A program made the position numbers and the translations under genes. The notes below the pieces were generated by a model. The model was not told the origin of the DNA and ran no database searches. It was given only the letters and a program-made list of their open reading frames with translations. From Eutreptiella sp. 'Long Island Sound 2002' (lineage: Eukaryota; Euglenozoa; Euglenophyceae; Eutreptiales; Eutreptiaceae), in assembly GCA_964036045.1 (NCBI GenBank), contig OZ038391.1:43287621-43351620 (forward strand): a stretch of DNA of 64,000 bases, in the 5' to 3' direction. Positions within the stretch are counted from its first letter, which is position 1, and each line of letters begins with the position of its first letter. Positions 18,591-28,227 of this stretch are shown here, piece after piece.

Positions 18591-19608
18591 CGGTCGGCTG
18601 TGGGTGTCCGGTTTGTGCGGCCGCGTTGCGCATGTTACTTTCCAGGACCGACTTGTTGGGCCACTTCAGGTGCTGTAGGAAGGGGACGTGGTGTGTGCCC
18701 ACTCGCTGGAGGGCCTGCATCTGGTTCGGGGTGACTCGTACAAGGTATAGAGTGGTGCCCACCAGGTCCAGAGTGGTGGTGCTTCCTGTTGGTCCTCCAC
18801 CCCCAGCGTTGTGTAGGACCGCCACAGGGCCGGTCTCCCTGCACGGATGGTTCGTTTGGATGACATGGTGGTGGTGGGGTAGCAGGAGTTGTAGGTGGTT
18901 CCATATGCGGGTCCCTACCTTGGTGGGGAGGCCCCGCTGGTGAAGTATGTACCGGGGGCAGGTGTTGTCATGGTACTGGGCCTCTCGTAGTGTCAGCGTG
19001 AAGACTTCCCTCACCTCCGGCTCATGATTGTGCATCAGATGGTGCAGGTGGGTCACGGTGTGAGCCGTGTACGCGTTGTTGACGAGGTGATCAGTGTTGT
19101 CCCCGTAGTATGGTGGCGTCGCCGCGCGTACCGCCGCGGGCAGTGACGTGTGTCGGTGGCCGTGGATGGTCCACGCTCACCGTACCGTGGCCTCCTGTAG
19201 CATTTGTCCGGGCTGCGTTAGGTGCAGGGCCTGGAACCCCATATCTGCGTTGAGCACGGCTTGTAGGAAGTATGCGAGGGCTTGAGTGGAGAGTGCCACG
19301 ATGCGCCCTATGACTAGTGTCCGCGTCAGCTGCCGTATCAGGTTTTCTGGTAGGGTGACCCCGCTGGCGGTGGCCGCTTGATGGACCCCCAGGTAGGTGG
19401 CCGTGCTTACTGGGTTCATGGGCGGGTCTCCGGGGCGGAGGGGCGGCGGTGGTGCGGTGTGCACCATGGTGGCAGATTTGACGTTGTGCACCAGTAGCTG
19501 GTTGCCCTCCAGATAGTTGGTGACATCATGGAGTACTTTGGTGGCCCTGGTGGTGTCCAGGGTGGTTGGCACTGCACCCGCCAAGGCAGTAGTGGCGCAC
19601 CGCGCCAC
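18049..19608 (-). pseudogene. LINE reverse transcriptase, thumb and connection regions
   Basis: Frames 19608-19177 and 19056-18049 match the LINE copies at 42-43 and 56-57 kb: TNYLEGNQLLVHNVKSATMV (after the catalytic FADD), then TYLGVHQAA, then the connection with CRETGPVAVLHN. A frame break near 19.1-19.2 kb separates them. The catalytic YADD-like core is missing here; it lies in the inverted fragment at 19970-20213. Confidence 0.75.
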
Positions 19609-19969
19609 GCACCAGCCCCACGGCTAGGCAGCCTCCGCGCCAAGCCATTGGCGACAAGCCAGTAGCACGGGCCCGGCGGCGCCAGCACCCCGGGCGACCA
19701 CGCATCAGGGGGGCGACGCGGTGGGTAAGCCCCTGCAGCTACGGCTGCTAACCGATGCACTGACCGGGGAGTGGCGAGAAGGGGAAGCCGGGGAGAGACA
19801 GGGCTCCAAACCCCGTGAACCCGGGGGACTCCGCCACCAGGCAGGAGGTGTGTCATGAAGGTCCCCCCACTAGGATCCGGTGGGGAGGATATCACCTGGC
19901 CCGACCAGGTGGCCCCCCGGGGCCGAAAGGCGTCTAGTACCCGCAAAGTCAAACCTCAAACCTCAAACC
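19576..19969. other. Intervening GC-rich segment ending in a short CTCAAAC repeat
   Basis: 394 bp between the two halves of the rearranged LINE. It has no homology to the LINE coding region and ends in three AAACCTC-type repeats just before the inverted RT fragment. A short simple-repeat tail like this is typical of the 3' end of SINEs and some LINEs, so the segment may be a small retroelement or UTR sequence joined by template switching. Confidence 0.4.
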
Positions 19970-20213
19970 TTCCAGAGTTTCCTACAAGCGTACCTTGCCA
20001 CCCGCATGTATGCAGTGAAAAACGATGTGGGCACCACCCCATGGGTCCACCCCACCAGTGGAGTCCCGCAAGGGGGTGCGGAAGGCCCATTCGTCTTCCT
20101 ACTCGTGACCCTCCTGCTGGCCTTTTACATCCGGCGCACATACCCGGACGTGGCACCATACCCCCTTCGGACCACGCTCCTGGCATTTGCTGACGACATG
20201 GCGCCGGTGACTG
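19970..20213 (+). mobile_element. Inverted LINE RT fragment with QG and FADD motifs
   Basis: The plus strand encodes SFLQAYLATRMYAVKN, GVPQGGAEGPFVFLLVTL and LLAFADDMAPVTA. These are RT blocks B and C of the same LINE family, in the opposite orientation to the neighbouring LINE copy A. It ends just where copy A begins, as expected if the pieces were adjacent in one RNA. Confidence 0.9.
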
Positions 20214-20690
20214 CCCTGGTCGTGTGTGCGCGGCGCTCGCGGCCGGTTCGGGGGGTTCGGGGCCGGTGCCGGGTTTTGTGTCTTCCCCGTTTCCCTCTTC
20301 CCGCCCCGCGTTTCCCGCGCTGTGTGTGGCGGGCCGTCCTGTCCGGGTGTCTCTTATCCTAGCTCGCTGGTACGCCATTCCATGTGGTCTGTGCGTTCCG
20401 CGGGCTCGGTCCGGTTGCCCTTCTGGCATTCTCCGCGTGTCCTTTGCGTGCGCGTGCGCTCGCGCTCTCGCGGCGTCCGCCCCCCCCCCCCCCACCTCCC
20501 TGGGTTGGTGTGGCGCACGCACCTCGCCAGGTCCCGGTGCTGGACGCCGCTAGGGACGTTGGACGCGGTCCGTGCCCCTCGTCGTGTCCTGCCTCGGTCC
20601 CGTGCTCCGTCTGGCGTTCCTTTGGGGGGGGGGCTGCCCGGTCCCATTCTACCCCTGCCCGGCTTGAGGTTGTGTGCCCCCCCTTGGAGC
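20214..20690. other. GC-rich low-complexity DNA
   Basis: Pyrimidine- and G-rich sequence with a run of C near 20.48 kb and no coding signal. Its composition resembles 27.06-27.69 kb. Confidence 0.4.
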
Positions 20691-20876
20691 ACCCCACAGC
20701 GCGCGCTCCTGCAAGCTGGCTTTGCTGGCTGTGGATGCGGCACGAGGGCGCCCGGGGGGGGGGCGCCTCTTGCCTGTGTGCGGGGCGTCCGGGGTCGGCC
20801 GCTCTCCCACCCCCGACCGCTCGTCCTTTGGGGCGTGCGGCCGGGGCCCACTACCCACTGGCTGTGGGTGCGGGGG
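20691..20876. repeat. Single unit of the ~209-bp GC-rich satellite
   Basis: From CACAGCGCGCGCTCCTGC through GGGGCGCCTCTTGCCTG and CCCACTACCCACTGGCTG, this matches the unit of the main array at 25.18-27.05 kb. It shows that the family is dispersed. Confidence 0.85.
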
Positions 20877-21078
20877 TTTGTAAGGGAAGCAGTGAGCGAG
20901 GGTCTGAGGGAGCGAGCGAGTGAACGATGGGCGAGGCGTAGTGTGAGCCCCAGTGAGTGAGAGAGCGAGCGAGGAAAGCCCGAGAGCGAGAACAGAGAGA
21001 AAGCGCACGCGCACAGAGAAAAGAGCACGCGCACGCGCAGCAGAGAAATCACGCTCCAGAACAATAAAATTTGCCAAA
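20877..21078. repeat. ~200-bp GAGC-rich direct repeat, copy 1
   Basis: Begins TGTAAGGGAAGCAGTGAGC, contains runs of GAGC/GAGCGAGC and AGCGCACGCGCACAGAG, and ends near ACAATAAAATTTGC. A near-identical copy lies at 22627-22822. Together they flank a chromovirus fragment, so they could be LTR-like ends, but the termini do not match as TG...CA in both copies. Confidence 0.85.
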
Positions 21079-21589
21079 ATTGAGCTGATTCTGAGGGGGA
21101 TTCCAACACAATCCACAGATGAACAGCGAGTCGACACAAGGAAGAACACCATCGTCGTCACTTGGTCTATATAAGCCCTTTGACAGTGGTCGTTTGGAAG
21201 AGAAACCAACTGTCTCAATGTAAGAGCTGATGGAAATGACATGGATCAGACTCAGTCATGTGCCAGAATCTCTGTAATGAGCACGAACTCGAACGAGTCA
21301 TTCCCAAGGTGAGTAGAGGGGTCCAGTCGACAGCAAAACACGAGAGTGTCGTCGTGGTTGAGGATAAAGGCCTCTCAGAACTTCCGATCGGAATCATCTG
21401 AGATGAAGCACATGATTCACATGATGGCCATGATGGTAATGATGGATGGAATGACCAGGATGACCCCAGAATGTCCCATCATCTGTTCATCGAACCACAT
21501 AGACGATGCGTCAGGACTGTTTTGTCCCCATGCCAAGGGTATATGTCCACCGTAAACTTTTTGGAGAGTTTCGTCGATTTGGATTCTGA
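21079..21589. other. Region beside the chromovirus fragment, with a TATA-like box
   Basis: AT-balanced sequence without ORFs of note. TCTATATAAG at 21166-21175 resembles a core promoter, perhaps from an LTR, but it reads on the plus strand, opposite to the chromovirus coding strand. Confidence 0.3.
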
Positions 21590-22054
21590 TCAGATCTTGT
21601 CTGGAATGGATGATGCCACAATTGGAGCTTCTTCTTGTGCTTGTAAGTCTTCCTTGGTGACACAATCTTTGATCAGCGAGAGCTCTTTGTCAATCTCAGG
21701 GTGTTTCTTCAGGAACTTGATGAAAGTATCCGTATACCCATGGATGAAACTTGAAGCTGGCTCCCATTTGTCCTCCTCTGGACCGAATCCTTTCCATCTG
21801 CACAGAAAGTACCACTTGTTTCGAGCATTCTTCTTGTAATCAAGAATCTTCTCCAGCTCAAAACTGCTTGTGACCATCTTCCTGTCGCTCAGGTACTTCG
21901 AAGTCCAATAGAGAGGCTTGAACCTTCCTTTGGGGCAGGGTACTTCGGCCTTCAAACGGTCTCAATGTACTTCTTGATGCCTGCCTGGCTCAATTTCAAT
22001 GTTGAATGTAGTCGCACTTAGTTGACTCTTGACTTGGAATGGGCCATCCCACAT
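21590..22054 (-). pseudogene. Ty3/Gypsy chromovirus integrase end plus chromodomain
   Basis: At the 5' side (about 22.05 kb, minus strand) MWDGPFQVKSQL is the GPY/F module that closes chromovirus integrases. After a stop or frame change the ORF 21955-21590 encodes a chromodomain: FELEKILDYKKN, WYFLCRWKGFGPEEDKWEP and a following helix. The aromatic residues that form the methyl-lysine cage are present (Tyr/Trp in WYFLCRWKGF). In chromoviruses this domain guides integration to marked chromatin. Only the 3' end of pol is left here. Confidence 0.8.
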
Positions 22055-22238
22055 CTAGATCAGGCACAGCACAAGCACAGGAACGGACACCACACTGACA
22101 GTGAGGGACAGTCGGATGATGCCATCAGGCCAACAAATTTTTGCACCTAGATCAGGCACAGCACAAGCACAGAGACAGACACCACACTGACAGTGAGGGA
22201 CAGTCGGATGATGCCAGCAGGCTAACAAACATTTTCTT
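22055..22238. repeat. 92-bp tandem duplication
   Basis: Two head-to-tail copies starting CTAGATCAGGCACAGCAC at 22055 and 22147, with few differences. They lie directly 5' (in element sense) of the integrase end. Confidence 0.85.
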
Positions 22239-22626
22239 TTGCCATGTCTGAGTCACGGTTGGGTCATGTCGTCAATTTGATTTACTGTTCACATCAGAAT
22301 TCCCTGGCGGATCGGAGGCGCAAGCCTGACGACGACCAGTGGTTGATACACTCAGTTCTGCAGCGTGGTTGATACGCTCAGCTCTGCAGCCACCATTCTG
22401 TCTTCATTCCAATTTTTCAGCAGATTTCAATCTTGCATTGTCTAATGCCTCCGAGCAAGCTCTCCGGCATTAGGGGAGAGTCGCTGCGCCGCTCCCTACT
22501 TGTTACTTTGTGCTGTATAGTGTATGGCAGTTACTGAGAGTACATGTACGCTGGTCCTTTTGGGACAGACAGTTTTTATTTCTGCCGCCCACCCCAACCA
22601 TCCTCACCGCCCGGCTTAGGGGAGTG
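22239..22626. other. Noncoding sequence between repeats
   Basis: It contains a short direct repeat (GTGGTTGATACACTCAG and GTGGTTGATACGCTCAG near 22.34-22.38 kb) and a TAATGCC...GGCATTA inverted pair at about 22.44-22.475 kb. No gene seen. Confidence 0.4.
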
Positions 22627-22822
22627 TAAGGGAACCAGTGAGCGAGGGTCGGAGGGAGCGAGCGAGTGAACGATGGGCGAGGCGTAGTGTGAGCCCGAGT
22701 GAGTGAGAGAGCGAGCGAGGAAAGCCCGAGAGCGAGAACAGAGAGAAAGCGCACGCGCACAGAGAAAAGAGCACGCGCACGCGCAACAGAGAAATCACGG
22801 TCCAGAACAATAAAATTTGCGC
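22627..22822. repeat. ~200-bp GAGC-rich direct repeat, copy 2
   Basis: Begins TGTAAGGGAACCAGTGAGC and matches copy 1 at 20877 almost base for base until ACAATAAAATTTGC, then diverges. Both copies lie on the same strand. Confidence 0.85.
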
Positions 22823-23139
22823 TCAATGATTATGTAAATATAGGTCCAGTGTATGTGCAATTGTACATGTTATGCTTGCATGTTATGTAGGGGCATGTAA
22901 GAGCCTGAGTTGGCTGTGCGACTCTGGACCGGTGCAGGACTTCAAGTATGCCATGTATATGTTGAGTTCTCGTGTCTGTTCTTGTTGCCTTGCCATACCA
23001 GCTCAACTTCGATGGTTTTCCAGTGGACAATATCAATAATGAGGACATATTTTCAGAAATCAGAAGATAATAATAAGAAGGGGAACTTCATCAACGCCCC
23101 GAAACACTTACAGGGTGGGGGCGTGGGGACCCCACACGA
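22823..23139. other. No gene seen
   Basis: Mixed, moderately AT-rich sequence between the GAGC repeat and a two-unit GC-rich satellite array. No ORF with family features. Confidence 0.4.
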
Positions 23140-23516
23140 ACCCCACAGCGCGCGCTCTTGCGAGCTGGCTTTGCACGCTGTGGGGGCGGCAGGAGGGCGC
23201 CCGGGGTGGACGCCTCTTGCCTGGGTCTGGGGCGTCCGGGGTCGGGCCCTCTCCCACCCCCGACCGCCCGTCCTTCCGGGCGTGCTGCCGGGGCCCATTA
23301 CCCACTGGCTGAGGGTGCGGGGGGTGTGGGCCTGGGGACCCGTCACCAACCCCACAGCGCGCTCTTGCGAGCTGGCTTCGTGCGCTGTCGGGGCGGCACG
23401 AGGGGGCCCGGGGGGGGGCGCCTCTTGCCTGGGCGTGGGGCGTCCGGGGTCGGGCGCTCTCCCAGCCCCGACCGCTCGTCCTTTCGGGCGTGCTGCCGGG
23501 GCCCACTACCCACCAC
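23140..23516. repeat. ~209-bp GC-rich satellite, two units
   Basis: Two units beginning CACAGCGCGCGCTCTTGCG and CACAGCGCGCTCTTGCGAG, the second about 200 bp after the first, each ending near CCCACTACCCACC/TGGC. Same family as 20691-20876 and 25181-27055. Confidence 0.9.
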
Positions 23517-23637
23517 ATAGGTTTTTAAAGCCAAAAGTGTTAGTTTATTCCAAAAACTAAGAAAATGGCGGAGTTGCTTGTTTTGGGGCTGAAATATCAT
23601 GGGAAACATGGTGCGAAAGCTATTTTGGTGCGTTGGG

Positions 23638-25180
23638 CACCTGCAAAAGACGGTGCGGGGGCCTTGAAAGGAGCCCCCAAGCCTAAAACATACAGATTTT
23701 TTTTGCAAAATACTGGCAATTTTAGGCCAGTTTTTGACACATAATGTCCTTTTTCAGGTCGAGGAGGCCCTGAAACACCTATTTGCTGGCCCCAATAATT
23801 CTGAATGCATGTTTTTTTGCGTCAGGCATCTGCAAAATAGGGTGGGGAGGGCGTGTACTGGCCATCCGAGCCCAAAAAACAATGTTTTTTGCCCAAAATT
23901 GGCGTTTTTATGCCATTTTTGGGCAAAAAATGGGCATTTTTTAGGGGGAGCGGCCCTGAATCACCCATTTTCTAGGTTGCTAACCCTGAAACACATGTTT
24001 TGTTTTGCCGGGCACCTGCGAAATATGGTGGGGGGGTGTTGAATTGACCACCTGAGCCCAAAAAACACTGTTTTTGGCCCAAAAATGGCATTTTTACGCC
24101 AATTTGGGCAAAAAATGGCCATTTTTGGGCAGAAAATGGCCATTTTCCGGGGGGAGGGGCGCTGCATCACCCATTTTCAGGCTCCCTAATCCTGCAACAC
24201 ATTTTGTTTGAGTCAGGCACCTGCATTATAGGGTGGGGGGGGCGTCAAACTGACCACCCGAGGCCAAAAAACACTGTTTTTGGCCCAAAATTGGCATTTT
24301 TAGGCCTTTTTTTTTTGGCAAAAAATGGCAATTTTGGGGGGGGGCGGCCCTGAATCACCAATTTTCCGGCTCCCTAACCCTAAAACACACGTTTTTTTGA
24401 GTCTAGCACCTGCGAAATAGAATGGGGGGGCGTCAAACTGACCACCCGAGGCCAAAAAACACTGTTTTTGGCCAAAAATTCGGATTTTCAAGCCATTTTT
24501 GGGCAAAAATGGCCATTTTTTAGGGGGGCGGCCCTGATTCACCCATTTTCCGGCTCCCTAACCCTAAAACACACGTTGTTTTTCAGTCGAGCACCTGTGA
24601 AATAGGGTGGGGGGGCCTCAAACTGACCACCCGAGCCCAAAAAACACTGTTCTTGGCCCAAAAATGGCATTTTTAAGCCATTTTTGGGCAAAAAATGGCC
24701 ATTTTTTAGGGTGGAGCGGCCCTGCATCACCTATTTTCTGGGTCCCTAACCCTGCAACACATGTTTTTTTGAGTCGGGCACCTGCGAAATAGGGTGGGAT
24801 GGGAGGGAGTTGAACTGACCACCCGAGCCCAAAAAAGAGTGTTTTTGGCACCAAAATGGCATTTTTAGGCCATTTTTCGGACAAAAATGGACATTTTTTA
24901 GGGGGGGCGGCCCTGAGTCACCTATTTTCTTGGTCCCTAACCCTGCAACACATGTTTTGTTTGAGTGGAGCACCTGCGAAATAGGGAGGGGGGGCCTTGA
25001 ACTGGCCACCCAAGCCCAAAACACACTGTTTTTGGCCCAAAATTGGCATTTTTAGGCTTTTCTTGGGCAAAAAAAGGCCTTTTTTTGGTGGGGGAGCCCT
25101 GAATCACCCATTTTCCGGCGCCCATACCCTGCAACACATGTTTTTTTGAGTTGGGCATCTGCGAAATAGGGTGGGGTCGG
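23638..25180. repeat. ~187-bp satellite with AAAAATGGCC hairpins, nine units
   Basis: A marker CACCTGCGAAATAGGG (with variants) recurs at about 23638, 23827, 24013, 24218, 24405, 24592, 24779, 24970 and 25156, a period of ~187 bp. Each unit has a G-tract, then several TTTTTGGCC/GGCCATTTTT inverted repeats around TTTTTGGGCAAAAAATGG, then CCCTAACCCTG-like text. ORFs predicted here are repeat artefacts. Confidence 0.9.
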
Positions 25181-27055
25181 GGGGTGCGGGCGAGGGGACT
25201 CGTCACAAACCCCACAACGCGCGCTGTTGCGAGCTGGCTTTGCGCGCTGTGAGGGCGGTACGAGGGCGCCCGGGGGGGGCATCTCTTGCCTGGGCGTGGG
25301 GCGTCTGGGGTCGGGCGCTCTCCCACCCCCAACCGCTCGTCCTTTGGGGCGTGCTGCCGGGGCCCACTACTCACTGGCTGTGGGTGCGGAGGGTGCGGGC
25401 GTGGGGACTCGTCACCAACCCCACAACGCGCGCTCTTGCGAGCTGGCTTTGCGCGCTGTCGGGGCGGCACGAGGGCGCCCGGGGGGGGCGCCTCTTGCCT
25501 GGGCGTGGGGCGTCCGGGGTCGGGCACTCTCCCACCCCCAACCGCTAGTCCTTTGGGGCGTGCTGCCGGGGCCCACTACCCACTGGCTGTGGGTGCGGGG
25601 GGTGCGGGCGTGGGGACCCGTCACCGACCCGACAGCTTGCGCTCTTGCGAGCCGGCTTTGCGCGCTGTGGGGGCGGCACGAAGGGGCCGGGCGTGGACGC
25701 CTCTTGCCTGGGCGTGGGGCGTCCGGGGTGGGGCGCTCTCCCACCCCCGACCGCCCGTCCTTTGGGGCGTGCGGCGGGGGCCCACTACCCACTGGCTGTG
25801 GGTGCGGGGGGTGCGGGCGTGGCAACCCGTCACCAACCCCACAACGCGCGCTCTTGCGCGCTGGCTTTGCGCGCCGTCGGGGCGGCACGAGGGCGCCCGG
25901 GGTGGACGCCTCTTGCCTGGGCGTGGGGCGTTTGGGGTCCGGCGCTCTCCCACCCCCGACCGCCCGTCCTTTGGGGCGTGCGGCCAGGGCCCAGAACCCA
26001 ATGGCTGTGGGTGCGGAGGGTGCGGGCGTGGGTTACCAACCTCACAGCGCGTGCTCTTGCGTGCTGGCTTTGCGTGCTGTGGGGGCGGCACCTGGGCGCC
26101 CGGGGGGGGGCGCATATTGCCTGCGTGTGGGGCGTCCCGGGTCGGGCGCTCTCCCACCCCGACCGCTAGTCCTTTGGGGCGTGCTGCCGGGGCCCACTAC
26201 CCGCAGGCTGTGGGTGCAGGGGTTGCGGGCAAGGGGAACCGTCACCTACCGCACCGTGTGCGCTCTTGCGAGGTCCCTTTGCGCGCTGTGGGGGCGGCAG
26301 AAGGGGGCCCGGGGGGAGCACCTCTTGCCTGGGTGTGGGGCGTCCAGGGTCGGGCGCTCTCCCAGCCCTGACCGCTGGTCCTTTGAGGCGTGCGGCCGCG
26401 GCCCACTACCCACTGGCTGTGGGTGCGGGGTATGCGGGCGTGAAGACCCGTCACCCAACCCACAGCGCGCTCTCTTGCGGGCGGGCTTTGCGCGCTGTGG
26501 GGGCGGCACGAGGGCGCCCGGGGGGGCGCCTCTTGCCTGGGTCTGGGGCGCCCGGGGTCGGGCGCTCTCCCACCTCCGACCGCTTGTCCTTTGGGGCGTG
26601 CTGCCGGGGCCCACTACCCAATGGCTGTGGGTGCGGAGGGTGCGGGCGTGGCAACCCGTCACCAACCCCACAGCGCGCGCTATTGCAAGCTGGCTTTGCG
26701 CGCTGTGGGGGCGGCACGAGGGCGCCCGGGGGGGGCGCCTCTTGCCTGGGTCTGGGGCGTCCGGGGTAGGGCGCTCTCCCAACCCCGACCGCTCTTCCAT
26801 TCGGGCGTGTGGCCGGGGCCCACTACCCACTGGCTGTGGGTGCGGGGGGGGTGGGCCCGGGGACCCGTCACCAACTCCACAGCGCGCGCTCTTGCGAGCT
26901 GGCTTTGTGGGCTGTGGGGGCGGCACGAGGGCACCCAGGGGGGCGCCTCTTGCCTGTGTGTGGGGCGTCTGGGGTCGAGCGCTCTCCCACCCCCCACTGG
27001 TCGTCCTTTGGGGCGTGGGGCCGGGGTCCGCTACTCACTGGCTGTGGCTGCCGTG
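25181..27055. repeat. ~209-bp GC-rich satellite, main array of nine units
   Basis: The marker GAGCTGGCTTTG (with variants) recurs at about 25231, 25440, 25649, 25858, 26061, 26270, 26480, 26687 and 26896. Each unit runs through GAGGGCGCCCGGGG, CGCCTCTTGCCTGGG and TCCTTTGGGGCGTG. High GC leaves all frames open, so the 772-codon frame across it is not a gene. Confidence 0.95.
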
Positions 27056-27689
27056 TGCGGGCGTGGGGGCCCGGCTGTCCTTGGCACCTTCTCCCGTGCC
27101 GCGGTTCGTCGTGCGTTGTGTGCGCTTCCCTTGTTTGCCGCACCAGGTGGCCGTTGTGGCTTGGCACCTGTCCTCGTGCCGTGGTTGTGGCCGGCGGTGT
27201 GCCTCTCTGGGGTGCCTCGTGGTTCCGCGTTGGCGCGCTGCGCCTCGTCCGGTCCGGTCGCTCTCGGTGCTCCGGTCAGCCTTCCCGTCGCCATGGTGCC
27301 TTCCCCCACGCCGCCGGCTGTCGGCCCCGGCTTTACTGGGTGGCTTCACGGGGCACGTGGAGGCCGGCCGAGAACCGGGCTCATTGTGCCTGCCGCTGGC
27401 CCCTGCGGAGGCAAGGCCGCTGGGCGCGCTCCGCGTCGTACCCGTTCGAGGCCCCGCGATGGGGTTGTCCCTGGCGGGTTCCTCCGGCTTCGGTCTTGGG
27501 CTGCGTGCGCTGCCGTGGTTTGGCGTTTGTGGACCCGGTCACTGATGCGTCTGGTTTCCCGTACCGTCCGTCTTTCAACGGGGGACTCGGCCGGTGCACC
27601 GGGGCTGTTTGGTGTGGACGCCGACACCTCCCCTTTTGGGTCGGAGGACGCCACGCCCAGGTTCCGTGCGTGTGTGTCTGCGTGCTCTT
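27056..27689. other. GC-rich DNA after the satellite, no gene
   Basis: Low-complexity G/C/T-rich sequence similar in style to 8.7-9.4 and 20.2-20.7 kb. It ends exactly at one arm of a 36-bp inverted repeat. Confidence 0.4.
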
Positions 27690-27725
27690 CACCTATGATT
27701 TTAGCAGCTGTTTTTTCCCAAAATT
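27690..27725. repeat. 36-bp inverted repeat, left arm
   Basis: CACCTATGATTTTAGCAGCT and the following 16 bases are the exact reverse complement of 37676-37711. Both arms mark the edge between GC-rich DNA and AT-rich satellite DNA. Confidence 0.9.
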
Positions 27726-28227
27726 GAAAGTCATGCATTTTCAGAACGGCGATATCAAACTGTACACAGTAGTACTGTTGTTTTTGTGTTTTCTCAAAAT
27801 TTTAACAAAATTATGCTGTCGCTGGAGCCGGAACCGCAGATCAACTGTCAACAACTGCCGCGTACGCGAGTTTCAGATTCCCCACCGCCGTGCGCAATAG
27901 AAAATCGCCAAAAAGTCCACTTTTTTTCGCAGTTGGAAGCAAAGTAAAGGCATGAGCGTGTCTCCGAGATCAATACCTTGCTGTTGATCAAAAAAAATCC
28001 AGATTGGCAGGCACAGATTTTGAGAAATTCACACTTTTCTAGCCAAAAACCACTCTTTTTCATGATTTTAGGGTCTATGGAGGCCATGTAGAGGGCCTTA
28101 CAGGGCTGGAAGAGGTGGTATAGAGGTGATATATGAACAAATTGTCATCACCATTGGTAGAAGCCTACATGACAAGCGATGTTTTGCCTTTATTCTAGGC
28201 TATTCATCCCTTTCTCATGCACCATGG
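27726..28227. other. AT-rich spacer without genes
   Basis: AT-rich sequence with runs of T and A and no ORF with family features. It leads into the 190-bp satellite. Confidence 0.4.

Larger units (their letters stand above)
16944..19575 (-). mobile_element. LINE copy A, 3' half (RT end, RNase H, CCHC), 5' truncated
   Basis: This minus-strand segment is homologous to the RT regions of the two LINE copies at 42-44 and 56-58 kb. It starts in the middle of RT, just after the FADD motif, and runs on past the point where those copies end, to RNase H and a zinc knuckle. It also keeps the uninterrupted CCATGGGG site (about 18.30 kb) at which a DNA transposon sits in the other two copies. Several frame breaks show that it is inactive. 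Its RT start abuts 395 bp of other DNA and then an inverted RT fragment. Confidence 0.85.

Noticed and set aside
25227-27545. 772-codon plus-strand ORF
   Set aside because: It lies across the 209-bp GC-rich satellite; all frames are open because stops are rare, and the translation just repeats the unit.
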